From Malachius bipustulatus (Eukaryota; Arthropoda; Insecta; Coleoptera; Melyridae): DNA of 64,000 nucleotides. Position 1 is the stretch's first letter; the number at the start of each line of letters is the position of its first letter. The position numbers and the translations under genes are program-made. The notes beneath the pieces were generated by a model. The model saw only the letters and a list, made by a program, of their open reading frames with translations, did no database searches and was not told where the DNA came from. Below are positions 32,611 through 43,289 of this stretch, one piece after another. Location: the NCBI GenBank assembly GCA_910589415.1, contig OU342633.1, forward strand, positions 11,074,858 to 11,138,857, in the 5' to 3' direction.

Positions 32611-35600
32611 TAGTGTTGGGCAGAATCACTCATTTCAGTGATTTGACTCACTCAATCCAAATCATATAAACGAGTCAACTCAGTGAGTCGATTCCGATTC
32701 ATCAGTCAGTTACTCAGTTACATTAATTTAGTTACAACAACTTACAGTACAGTCAGTCAGTCCGCACTCATCACTCGACCAATGCGCTCCCGCTCCCGGC
32801 TAAGAATTTATAATAGAATAAAAGTAATAAAAATAGCACAATAGCAAAAATATAATATTCACTTCTAAGCATAAAAATAAAGTTTTTTTAACAAAGGAAA
32901 ATAAAGTAGAAATTCATGAATTCAAAAAGAAATTACTATCGATTGAAATGCTCAACTCCATCATAAACTATGATAAAACATTAAATAATATGAATAATAA
33001 AAAACATAATTATTTCTCTTTTAAAAAATTAAAAATTACTTATTTTAAATTGAAATTTAAAAACATAATCTTGGACACTTTTTCACTCTTCAAGCGTGTT
33101 CGTCTGCCTGTTATAATCTGGCCTTGCTTTGAGAAGATTCTCTCGCATGGAACCGAAGTGGCCATTAAACACAGTCTCCTTTTCATAAGTTGGAACAATC
33201 TTGGAAAAAGATACTGATTCTGTTTCTAACGGGTCTTGGGTTCGCGAAAGAAGCGGCACTTTTAAATATTTATCAACTTCCGCAGTACTGGCGGCTTTTG
33301 CATTTGGAATTTGTATAAAATTCTCTACTTCCGCATCAAATTCTTTCCAATAGGAAAAAGAGGAAGTGCTGAAGACATTTAATCCCATAGTCTGCTCACC
33401 TTTGCTTTCATTTGTGTTGATATTGTCATACCTCCTTGCTCCTCAACTGTAATACATTTTGCTATTATGTTGTCCTTTGTTTGTTTAAATAAATCATCGT
33501 CTATGCCTTTTGTGAAACCAAAATTTTTAAATCTGGAGTCAAGAAATGTCGCCTCCCACATTAATTTTAAAGACCTGTATTTTGATTGGAACCTTTTCTT
33601 GACGTCTTCAAGCAGTTTATTAGTCATATTAATCACCAGTTGATTATCGATATTATTATTTTTTAATGTGTTGCAATAATTAACAAGAGCAGAGTAAAGC
33701 ACAGCTATCTTCGACAATGTAACATTCTTCTCACTGCTAATTTCCCTAGTAACCTCTTCAAAGCGTCCTAGCGAATCACACACTTTTTCTATCACATAGA
33801 AATCTTCGTTGTTGAGGGGATTTAAATTCCCAGGATTTGAAACAACGAGGGCAGCTTGAAGAGGTTATTTTATATCCAAGATGCGCTTGAACATATAGTA
33901 AGTAGAGTTCCATCTCGTACGGCAATCTTAGATGATTTTTAATTCGGGACATTCATTTTTTTCTGAAAGTATTGTAATTTGTCCATAGCATGAGTACTTC
34001 TTTTAAAATACTCTACTATAGATTTGACTTTGTCACGCACTTCTTTGATTTCTTCTAAACCATTTTGCACAATTAAATTGAGAGTGTGAGCGAAACAGGG
34101 TATATGCCACCAATTACAAATTTGTACAGCCTTGGTCATATTGGCGGCGTTATCTGTAACGCAACCTATCATTTTGCTCTCTATTTTCCATTCAATTAAA
34201 TGCTTATTTAATTCGTCTGCAATGTTTTGAAAGGTATGTTGACCGAAAAATCTAATAGAGGCAAGTAAATAAGATTTGAGAGAGACATCTTCATTGCTTA
34301 TGAAGTGAGCTGTGATAGCATAATAACCTTCGTTGCTTGCGGAGGTCCATCCATCAGTGGTAATGCAAAAATAGAACCCTTTACTCACGTCAGCTTTAAT
34401 CACTTCTAATGTGTCACTATACAATTGTATGCCAACATTCAGCATGCTGTTGGAAAGCGTTTTTCTGCTTGGTAATTCTTATTTGGAATTTAAAGTAAAG
34501 ATCATGCCTATATATAATAATTCCGTGGTCCTATATCAAGTACACAAATCCTCAAAGTTTCAATTTTTCATCTTTAAAATTAAGCCCTAATTAGGGGGTG
34601 GACATAAGTGATGGACCACCCGGTACAGCCAGGACCATCAACACGACAAAAAAATGTTTGAAAAAAATTACCACATTTAATTATTATTTTTTACTACACA
34701 AAAATTATTTGATCAATAAATCTCATGTCTTTAGCTGGTTTAATAATTTATTTTGTATTGCAGTAAGTAATTCCCTGAACAACCTTTCATTAATTTTGAC
34801 GTGTGTATACAACCGTGCGAGCGGCTAAATTTTGTCGAAAATAAAAAATACAAAAACGAAATTGTAGGCCTGAATACGCTCTACAAGTTTGATATTAGAT
34901 ATTTTTTCGATATCTTTCACGAGAAAAAAGAAAATAGTAAAAAACAAAATTCACTCCCCAAATTTATGGTTTTTTCGATCGATATCTCGATAACGATGAA
35001 CGGTACGTAAAAAATGTAAAGGACCTTAATTGTTGATTGTAAGAAAAGCAACAAAAAAGTATTGCATGAAAATTTTCGTATCTGAACGGAGGACCGAGTT
35101 ATGATGAAAAAACTGAATTTATCCCTTTTTTCAAGATGGCGGAAAATGCACAAGGTAATTTTAGTCGACAATTTGAAGTTAAGCTTTTCTAACCCCCCCC
35201 CCCACGTAATATCCAAAATTTGGCTTTCTCGGTTCATTTGCATTTCTAACCCGTTATTTCGGACGTAATGACTGGACTAAGTGGATTGTCCAAAATATTT
35301 GTTTAAAATTTTTTACATCCGAGTATTTTTACCATATTATTCAAATTCATCATTTTCGCCATTAACAACCAAACCGTTTATTTCTCGCAAAAGTGGAAGA
35401 GAAATTTTCTATAGAACTCTTGGGGGGCTACCCAGAACTCTTATCAGAATTTATTTAAGGCGAAATTTTCAAAAAATCGAAAAAAAAATTCGCGGATCTA
35501 TTTGCGAAAATATACAGGAACTCTTGAATTCTAAGTTTTGTAGCTATTTATCACATTAGAACTTATTTTCTGCACAAAGTAGGGGTCGCGTGAAGTTAGC

Positions 35601-35988
35601 CCCCAAAACTGATTTTTGCGTTTAAAGGGCTTTGTTCCGCGGAACTATTTAAAATTTATATCGAGAACTCTAGAACTATTCTAATGCTACTCAGAACTCT
35701 ATAACAGAAAAATATAATGATTTGATACAATTCGGGGGCTGAGGCTGCTCGCGGCGTTAGCCGCTCGCCCGCTCCCGTTCATTCACCTATTCATTCCGTA
35801 TTCCGTCAAAGTCGTCACACCGCCGCGCTGGCGCCGTGTCCGAGTCTCAATCTCCATTCCCTAAGCAAAGCGACACCCCACCCGACTCAGTTGGAGCCGG
35901 CTCTGGTTATTTGGAAGATCTGATTCATCCAATTCAGTGTTGTGAGTTGACTCATTGATTCGACTCAGTAAGTCACTAGCCAACACTA
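32611..35988 (-). mobile_element. hAT transposon with 8-bp target duplication
   Basis: The ends are TAGTGTTGGGCAG (32611) and the complement CTAGCCAACACTA (to 35988). The flanks are ATACTCTG (32603-32610) and ATACGCTG (35989-35996), an 8-bp duplication with one mismatch, as expected for hAT. The subterminal DNA is rich in GACTCA/TGAGTC repeats on both sides, likely transposase-binding sites. About 1.1 kb at 34450-35700 is noncoding and includes other repeat DNA in place of the BED finger exon. Confidence 0.9.
33060..34445 (-). pseudogene. hAT transposase, frameshifted, BED finger missing
   Basis: 34445-33939 has ITTDGWTSASNEGYYAITAH (first catalytic Asp region), GCVTDNAANMTKA (second Asp) and WWHIPCFAHTLNLIVQNG. 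33795-33379 covers the alpha-helical insertion (KIAVLYSALVNYCN, LLEDVKKRFQSKYR). The end (33388-33060) has LLSRTQDPLE and, in a shifted frame, MATSVPCERIFSKQGQII and GRRTRLKSEK, the hATC dimerisation signature. Frameshifts lie near 33930, 33380 and 33190. The N-terminal zinc finger is absent. The family cuts and pastes through a DDE mechanism; this copy is inactive. Confidence 0.9.
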
Positions 35989-35996
35989 ATACGCTG

Positions 35997-36808
35997 GATC
36001 TTCTTGTACCAAATCTTCATTTTCTTCAAGTCCATCCTCACTAATTTCACTCAAATGGTTGGCAAAAATTCCAATCCTGCTTCAGTAAGTACCTTGTCTG
36101 TCATCCTTACTATCTAAATCAGTCTGAAATAAGGGATCACTCATGCACATGTTGCAAATATGTAATATAAGTTTTATCGAGTAGAATATTTTGAATTTCT
36201 TGAAATTGCATTGAACTTCAAAAATGACGTTTTCACTTGTTTATAACTCACAAACTTCTCAATTTAAACACCAACTGTAAAAGCCAATCTTATTTTCTCT
36301 TCTCAGACAATCTAAAAATGCAATAACATAAGAGCATTCCATTTAAAAAAACATAACTTTGATATGTCACTCTCATATGAGACATGCTGTATTGTCTAAA
36401 ATAATTTTAAGTTGTATGCACTACGACCCTGTATAAGACCCAATTTTAAAATTTTTTAAATCTAGCACGATTTAGGCTACACAGACCGAGGCGTTCAACG
36501 CGCCCCACCCTGTATATTGTAAACTTTTGATTGACTAAACTGAAGTAAGTGATTTATATACCTTACTCTAAACATTCCACCAAAACTCAGCTATTTGTCT
36601 TTAGAAAAGCCCTTATAGAACAATGGATTTAGTGGCATGCCTTGTTGTGGACAAATTCGCAATATCCACTACACGATATGACGACAAAAATCGAACATAC
36701 GAACATACACGAAGTTCATCTCGCGTTGTGGGTAAACGAATAGCATCCACAATGCAAACTGCAATTCAAGGCCAACTGTCAGTATTCTAACCTATCTTTA
36801 ATAATTTG
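35997..36808. other. No intact gene; dispersed repeat fragment
   Basis: Beyond the start of the acidic remnant, 36180-36530 carries a repeat fragment including AGACCGAGGCGTTCAACGCG, which recurs inverted at about 59995-60060. The rest, to the palindrome at 36809, has no recognisable feature. Confidence 0.5.
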
Positions 36809-37451
36809 ATGAAATTAGGAATTATTTGGGATTGCAGTCAATTAAATTAAAGAACACTCTTTTTTCTACGTCAAGCTTTCGAATTAATTTTAATTCTTCG
36901 TCAGGACTATAGAATTTGAGATTAAAATTTAAAGTTTGTAAAAATTGTTAACCATAGGACTGTTCTTGCATACATTTACAGCAATTAACGCCAACAAAGA
37001 TAAAATTACATAAATACTAATGAAGTTCAATTTCCAATTCAGGCCGAAATGATAAAAAATTTTTATAAGTTTTTCTAGTCTAAATGATTGACATATAAAT
37101 AATAAATTTATTATAATAATAATAATACATATAATAATACATATAATAATAAATTTATTATTTATATGTCAATCATTTGGACTAGAAAAACTTATAAAAA
37201 TTTTTTATCATTTCGGCCTGAATTGGAAATTGAACTTCATTAGTACTTATGTAATTTTATCTTTGTTGGCGTTAATTGCTGTAAATGTATGCAAGAACAG
37301 TCCTATGGTTAACAATTTTTACAAACTTTAAATTTTAATCTCAAATTCTATAGTCCTGAAGAAGAATTAAAATTAATTCGAAAGCTTGACGTAGAAAAAA
37401 GAGTGTTCTTTAATTTAATTGACTGCAATCCCAAATAATTCCTAATTTCAT
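36809..37451. mobile_element. 643-bp near-perfect palindrome (foldback)
   Basis: The arms at 36809-37114 and 37144-37451 are almost exact reverse complements, with an AT-rich loop of about 30 bases made of ATAATA repeats. The mariner element begins four bases after the right arm, at a TA next to it. No coding seen in the loop. Confidence 0.9.
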
Positions 37452-37453
37452 TA

Positions 37454-39555
37454 TACAGGGTGATTCAGACCACCCGTACACCCCTTTTTTCTTGAAAACG
37501 GCGCATGGGATTTTTTTGGTAGATAAGCCTCTTTACTAAATCGAGACCAAGGAATTGAATTATGATACTTACGAGCTGCGGAATTTCCGGGAAATCGGAA
37601 AATTTGCTACCAACTTTGAAATTTTAAATGTAACTCTAGATCAAATTGGCCATATTTGCGAAGGTCTTTGGAAAAGAAACAACTTTTGTAAAAAACATTT
37701 TTCCTATCAACTTTCCATTGCTGAGATATGACAAACTGAAATTTCATACAGTCTACAGGCATTTTATACAAATTTCCGAACGCACCCCAAAAATCAGTTC
37801 CACAGATAACAGGTAACAATTTTTTATGGATTTGTCATTTTTTACAGTTGCAACTTTAAATTGAACATGTATTAATAAGACTTGTTATTATTAGAGTTAA
37901 AATTTTAGAAGAACATCAGAATCACTTTAATATTTAATTAATAAACATAATCATAAGTTGCCTCAATAACTAAATTAACAATTAGGCAAGATGTGATATT
38001 TTATTCAAAGTGTCGTCCACCATTGTGAATACACATTTCTGCCCTTCGTATAACACTCTTTGTTGCTCTTGAAATTTCCTCTGGGGCAATTGAATTATAC
38101 ATGCATTTCGAATGCGTTGCTTCATGTCATTTCTGCTGATGGGACGCTCTTGATAAACTAAGTCCTTAATCCTACCCCATAAATAGAAATCCAGCGGTGT
38201 CAAATCTGGCGACCGCGGAGGCCAAGATATTTGACCGGATCTTCCTATCCATCTGTGAGGAAAAAACGTGTTAAGAGTATCCCTAACAAGCAAAGAATAA
38301 TGAGCAGGGCAACCGTCTTGTTGTAACCACATTGTTACCCTTGTAGCCAACGGGATATCTTCGAGCAATTCTGGCAAGTGATTCCGTGAAAATTCATTGT
38401 ACAGGTTGCCACTTAAATGTTCATCAAAAAAATAGGGACCAATGATTTGAGCACCAATAATACCGCACCAAGTGTTGAGGCTCCACACATGTTGGTGGTC
38501 AACTGTTCGTAACCAATGCGGATTCTCCTCTGACCAATAATGTGCATTGTGAATGTTCACATTGCCACTACTTTTGAAAGTTGCTTCATCTGTCCACAAG
38601 ATTTTCTTATGGAAGTCATGATTCTGACGACGATACCAGTTGCAAAATACGAGACGTTTTCTAAAATCGTCATTTGTTAGTTCTTGATGAAGGTTTATGT
38701 GGTATGGATGCAGACCATTGTTGTGCAAAATTCTCCACACAGTCGACTGTGACACACCGGAATCTGCTGAAATTCTTCGAGTGGAATCATGAGGATTGAC
38801 AATAACAGCAGCCACAATATCAGGTGCTACTTCATCCATAATTGGTCGCCTTATTACAGCATTTCTGTTGTGGTTTGGCTGAATTTTACCTGTTATGCGA
38901 ATGCGAGTGGCCAAACGCTTAAAAACCAAACGAGAATGATGTGTGCGATTAGGATACCGCTGAGCATACAATCTCTGAGCTGCTGAATAATTCTGATGAC
39001 ATTCAACCAGTACCATCAACATTTCAAAAGCTTCTTCGTTTGTGTACGCCATATTCACGAAACTAATCTTTTTATTACTTAAATATTCGACTTTTAAATT
39101 CAAACTATGCATTTTAAAGACGCTACTGTCAAAAATGATACAACTGTAAAAAATGATGCAACTGTCAAAAGTGTCAAGCCATGAAAAATGGTTGTCTGTT
39201 ATCTGTGGAACTGATTTTTGGGGTGCGTTCGGAAATTTGTATAAAATGCCTGTAGACTGTATGAAATTTCAGTTTGTCATATCTCAGCAATGGAAAGTTA
39301 ATAGGAAAAAATGTTTTTTACAAAAGTTGTTTCTTTTCCAAAGACCTTCGCAAATATGGCCAATTTGATCTAGAGTTACATTTAAAATTTCAAAGTTGGT
39401 AGCAAATTTTCCGATTTCCCGGAAATTCCGCAGCTCGTAAGTATCATAATTCAATTCCTTGGTCTCGATTTAGTAAAGAGGCTTATCTACCAAAAAAATC
39501 CCATGCGCCGTTTTCGAGAAAAAAGGGGTGTACGGGTGGTCTGAATCACCCTGTA
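37454..39555 (-). mobile_element. Mariner/Tc1-superfamily element, long TIRs, apparently intact
   Basis: The element spans 37456-39553 between TA dinucleotides (37454-37455 and 39554-39555). The terminal inverted repeats are unusually long, 37456-37812 and 39196-39553, about 357 bases with only a few mismatches, starting CAGGGTGATTCAGACCACCC. The near identity of the arms and the open transposase suggest recent movement. Confidence 0.95.
37982..39052 (-). CDS. Mariner transposase, DD41D type, intact
   Basis: A 356-residue open frame from MAYTNEEAFEML; an upstream in-frame Met would add 20 residues, but relatives start at M-x-YTN. N-terminal helix-turn-helix region: YAQRYPNRTHHS, then SGVSQSTVWRIL. 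The catalytic triad is D155 (ILWTDEATF), D246 (WLQQDGCPAHY) and D288 (SPDLTPLDFYLWG). The last two are separated by 41 residues, the DD41D spacing known from rosa-group elements. No stop or frameshift is present. The enzyme by family binds the TIRs and cuts and pastes the element into TA sites. It is flanked by about 170 bases (left) and 140 bases (right) of UTR inside the TIRs. Confidence 0.92.
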   Translation of the reverse strand: MAYTNEEAFEMLMVLVECHQNYSAAQRLYAQRYPNRTHHSRLVFKRLATRIRITGKIQPNHNRNAVIRRPIMDEVAPDIVAAVIVNPHDSTRRISADSGVSQSTVWRILHNNGLHPYHINLHQELTNDDFRKRLVFCNWYRRQNHDFHKKILWTDEATFKSSGNVNIHNAHYWSEENPHWLRTVDHQHVWSLNTWCGIIGAQIIGPYFFDEHLSGNLYNEFSRNHLPELLEDIPLATRVTMWLQQDGCPAHYSLLVRDTLNTFFPHRWIGRSGQISWPPRSPDLTPLDFYLWGRIKDLVYQERPISRNDMKQRIRNACIIQLPQRKFQEQQRVLYEGQKCVFTMVDDTLNKISHLA

Positions 39556-39703
39556 TAACTAGACAGTCGAAATAAACTACTAATTTTTAATAATTTGTGT
39601 ATTATTTATAATTCTTAACAGGAAAGAAAACAGTTCATTTTCAGTTATTTATTTACTAACAAATATATGTTTACATAATGGTAGATATGTATTATTTATT
39701 TTT

Positions 39704-40320
39704 TCACGTCAGGGATCCATGGCATTTTGAATTGCACTTAACTTTTCGTTGTTTACAGGAGCATTTATTGTCAGTGCAGAATCTTTTGCAGTTGCACCGA
39801 AGAAAACCTTGGCCTGATCCCTTTGCCGACATATTTGCGGCAGTTCTCAGAGGTATTTTCTTGCTAGTATTGGCAGGAGATTGTAAAATAAATTTTGAAT
39901 CAGCTGGAAGGAGCTCATTTCTCGAAAACAATCGGTCTAACCACCCATTTTCGGTACTCAGTGTGTATAGCCCACCATCATTCACTTGAGTAACAACAGC
40001 CAGAACGTTCCTTGGAGTTAGGCGACCTCTATCTACGTCTGGAATTTTAACTAAAACATTAGTGCCTTCTGACACCGGATGAAAGCGTTTATTTGACTCT
40101 TGTAACATTTCCGTTGCTTGAATTTTCATCATTTTGTGTGATGCTTCCCGCTCATTTTATTTCTTTTGACTATTTGATGCTTTAAATTGATCTCGACTTC
40201 TTCCAATTTTTCTTCTCTTTGACGATCTTCACTGTCTCTGGTCTCCACTTCGATTTTTCGCGCTTCGCGCTTAACCGTATAGCCGAACTGTTCGCATAAC
40301 CTGAACTTAAGATTTGACAT
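39704..40320 (-). pseudogene. Integrase-type C-terminal remnant (KRBA2/Ginger-like) with Cys-rich tail
   Basis: 40132-39704 reads ATEMLQESNKRF, VKIPDVDRGRLTPRNVLAVV, LYTLSTENGWLDRLFSRNEL and a Cys-rich tail (CNCKRFCTDNKCSCKQ). The VPDVDRGR..PRN motif with a C-terminal Cys-rich tail is what I know from KRBA2-like integrase proteins related to Ginger transposons. The preceding 40320-40129 frame is charged and ends in a stop four bases past the next Met (TGATG overlap). The catalytic core is absent, so this is a 3' fragment. Confidence 0.6.
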
Positions 40321-40329
40321 ATTTGATAA

Positions 40330-40440
40330 CTGACGTGTTTAACAGCTGTCAGATTGGACATTTGACAGCTGTCAAAGTTTTTCGGTATTTGACATATTTG
40401 ACAGCTGTCAGATTCTACATTTGACAGATTTAATTTCTCC
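40330..40440. repeat. Clustered TGACAGCTGTCA motifs
   Basis: Within about 110 bases the palindrome core CAGCTGTCA occurs three times (around 40345, 40367 and 40401), with degenerate GACATATTTGACAG units between. This looks like a short diverged tandem array. Confidence 0.75.
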
Positions 40441-41219
40441 ATTCTAATGACGTTTCGCAAAAACAGAGTCGGGCTCCTTGCTCCAGCTGCTACTCTTGTC
40501 ACAACGAAAACGTCAAGGAACTTTTTGAAGAGTTTGTTAAAGTTGTCAAACTGATAAACTAAATTAAATTCAAAATTAATAAAACGCTGAAGCAGGTAAA
40601 TTTGTTTCAAAAGAAAGAAATGAATGAATGAATGCTCAAAAAATGCTGTGAACAATATTTTTTCTTGTTAAAAGATGTTTCTCCAAATTAAACAACAATA
40701 CTATGCAATCAGATTTCTGGAAATATCTGGAGAAAACTTATAGAAAAAAAAAATGATTGAAAGTGCCTACCTATTTGTCAATAAATCTTCTATTTTCAAT
40801 ATTTTTACAAAAAAATAAGAAGTGAAGGGTCTAATCCTGTGTACCTAAGACTTGTAAAAAATAAATAGGTGCTTACACTTGTTTTTAAGTCTACTTATGA
40901 AAAAATTGCGTTTAGGTATGGATGGTTTTTTGGATTTTGAATTTCAAAATAAAATGACATCTCAAGTAATCGATACAACCCAAATTAGCTTAGTAACTAT
41001 TTAAGTAACAACTATCAACATAACCTACCTAATCAGTCTTTTTACCAATCGTTTCCCTAGAATTTTGACTCGGTGGAATCCATCTAATTAAAAAATTAGA
41101 CATAGGTACAGTGAGTTTCTTTTTAAATGCAACATAAGGGGGTTTACATGTGAAAACTTTACCTCGTGTTCATGGTTTTCCCGGAGTAAGTTTTTGATAT
41201 TTTTTTCTCTGGATCATTG
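40441..41219. other. No gene seen
   Basis: AT-rich unique-looking DNA without ORF, palindrome or tail. Confidence 0.5.
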
Positions 41220-42046
41220 TACAGGGTGATTCATTATAATGTCGTCCCCCTTTAACTTTGTTATTTCATGTGTCTCAAAAAAACTAAAAGTAGGGTTATG
41301 TAAGTGCTAAAAAATACTTTTTTATACGTATAACAAAAATTTGAAAATAGATCAGTATACAGGGAAAACCAAAAATTTAATTTTTTTTTCAATGGAACGC
41401 CCTATATATGAATTTATTTTTCGATTCCTCGTAAAATTCTAAGCATAATTTATATAACATACCGTATACCTAAATTCAATAGTTTCTGAAATATTCGCAT
41501 TTGAAACTATTTAAAAAACCGTATGCCGTATGTATAACTACCAAATTGAAAACCTCGATCATCTAAAAGATTTGATACGGATTAAAATTAATAATTTAAA
41601 TTAAAATAACCCAGAATTCATAACAGATTCATTGGAGAAAATGCGAACAACCCTTATAAACCCTTATAAAATGTGTTGAAAAAAATGGAGGCCCAGTAGA
41701 GCATTTTATTGTTAGATTTTTTGATTTGCAACAGATGTTTTATAAAATATTTGATGATGTTTCAAATGCGAATATTTCAGAAGCCTTTGAATTTAGGTAT
41801 ACGGTATGTTATATAAGTTATGCTTAGAATTTTACGAGGAATCGAAAAATAAATTCATATATAGGGTGATCCATTGAAAAAAAAATTAAATTTTTGGTTT
41901 TCCCTGTATACTGATCTATTTTCAAATTTTTGTTATACGTATAAAAAAGTCTTTTTTAGCACCTACATAACCCTACTTTTAATTTTTTTGAGACACATGA
42001 AATAACAAAGTTAAAGGGGGGCGACATTATAATGAATCACCCTGTA
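41220..42046. mobile_element. Mariner-end foldback element with transposase C-terminus in loop
   Basis: CAGGGTGATTCATTATAATG at 41222 and its complement ending at 42044 bound two arms of about 290 bases; TA flanks both sides (41220-41221, 42045-42046). The loop, plus strand about 41650-41755, reads KCVEKNGGPVEHFIV and RFFDLQQMF, which looks like the extreme C-terminus of a mariner-type transposase (usual form RCI...GGH.EH). The element therefore looks like an inverted duplication of one end of a mariner. Confidence 0.75.
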
Positions 42047-43289
42047 CACACTATTATTCTGCACGACCTTTTGTAGGTCTGGTACCAATGGAAGCAATAC
42101 TTTTTTAAATGAAACGCAAAAAGTGAAACAATTTCCATCGATTTTCAAAACTAATTAGCTAATGTATTTGTTCACTGACGTCTTTCAATTCTCTGACATT
42201 TCAATAATACGTGATTGTTTAGATCAGTTTTCAATCTTGAACGACTGCCTTTTTTACAATTATTGCCAAAAATTAAAAGAAGACGACACTACTTCTTGTA
42301 GAAAGCAATTTATTAATAAGACAAGAAGTATAAAAATATAGAGAAAATGTTCAAACTATCGTTCAAAATGTAAAAATTTCAGAGATTTGATAGACCTATA
42401 CCGAACAAACACACATCAGCTAACTAGTCTTGAAAATTACTAAAAATCGTTGCACTTTTTTGATTTTAATTAAAAAAGTATTATACCTACTTCCATTGAT
42501 ACCAAACCTTCAAATGTTTCACGTAAACTTTTCACATGTAAATCTCTATGTTACATTGAAAAAGAAACTCACTGTATAAGTTCCCTAAATAATATCTGTT
42601 TATCAATTTTTTTTTCTGTACTGGAATTTGTTGCTAGGCTTGCTGAAATTATTACGAGATAGTTTAAAATTTGCCATAAAATTTATAATCCATTCAATCA
42701 TTCTAGTTTTTTTTTTCTAATGCAAAACAACTATAGCAAAACATCTTGTAATTTTTTAAGAATTAAAGTAGCTAATATCTCATTAATAAAACAGTAAAAA
42801 ATGCATGTAATCAATCTATATGCATGTCAATTCACTAAAACTTCTTGATTAACTACGTGAATTCTAACGAAATATAAAAAAAAAAAACAGTAATAGAAGT
42901 GACAAAACAATATTTCTCTACTATCAACAACAAATTACACTACAGACACCCCTAATTTTTACAACTTTTGTCAAGTTCATGTACATATATCATTGGAATG
43001 TGAAGAAATACAGGTCTGACTACCTATTTTATACTTTTTAAGAATTTTACACAAATTTTAGGATAAGTTCGTTTGTTTCTGATATATCCTGAAATAAAAT
43101 TAGATTCTAGAAATTATATAATCAACTTTTGCTTTTCTTATGGTTGCCATAAAAAATTTTGATGTCATTTGAAATAAAAAACAACTTGATTTTTTAATGA
43201 TGCCAGTTACTGCATTTTACTTCAACCATGGTATATAAGTGTCATGAATAACCATAAGGCAAACAATAATTCAAGAAAGACGTTATATA
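42047..43289. other. No gene seen
   Basis: AT-rich; contains scattered similarity to the TTTTCTTATGG(C/T)(C/T)GCCAT repeat phrase found again near 54750 and 56840. No coding. Confidence 0.5.

Larger units (their letters stand above)
32100..36146 (-). pseudogene. Acidic-protein coding remnant, split by hAT
   Basis: A start MSDPLFQTDLDSKDD is readable at 36146. After a frame change the sequence runs FANHLSEISEDGLEENEDLV to 35989, and beyond the hAT (32611-35988) it continues LADYSHDDISVFDDKEDDQD, LEADNSLELRGN and ARQSSRLKKKVDSEK down to about 32290. Removing the hAT and one target copy joins the frame exactly. The protein is acidic then basic, like the N-termini of several transposases; its identity is unknown. 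Confidence 0.5.

Noticed and set aside
37607..37819. 70-codon ORF, and its near copy at 39153-39368
   Set aside because: Both lie within the mariner terminal inverted repeats and mirror each other; no independent gene.
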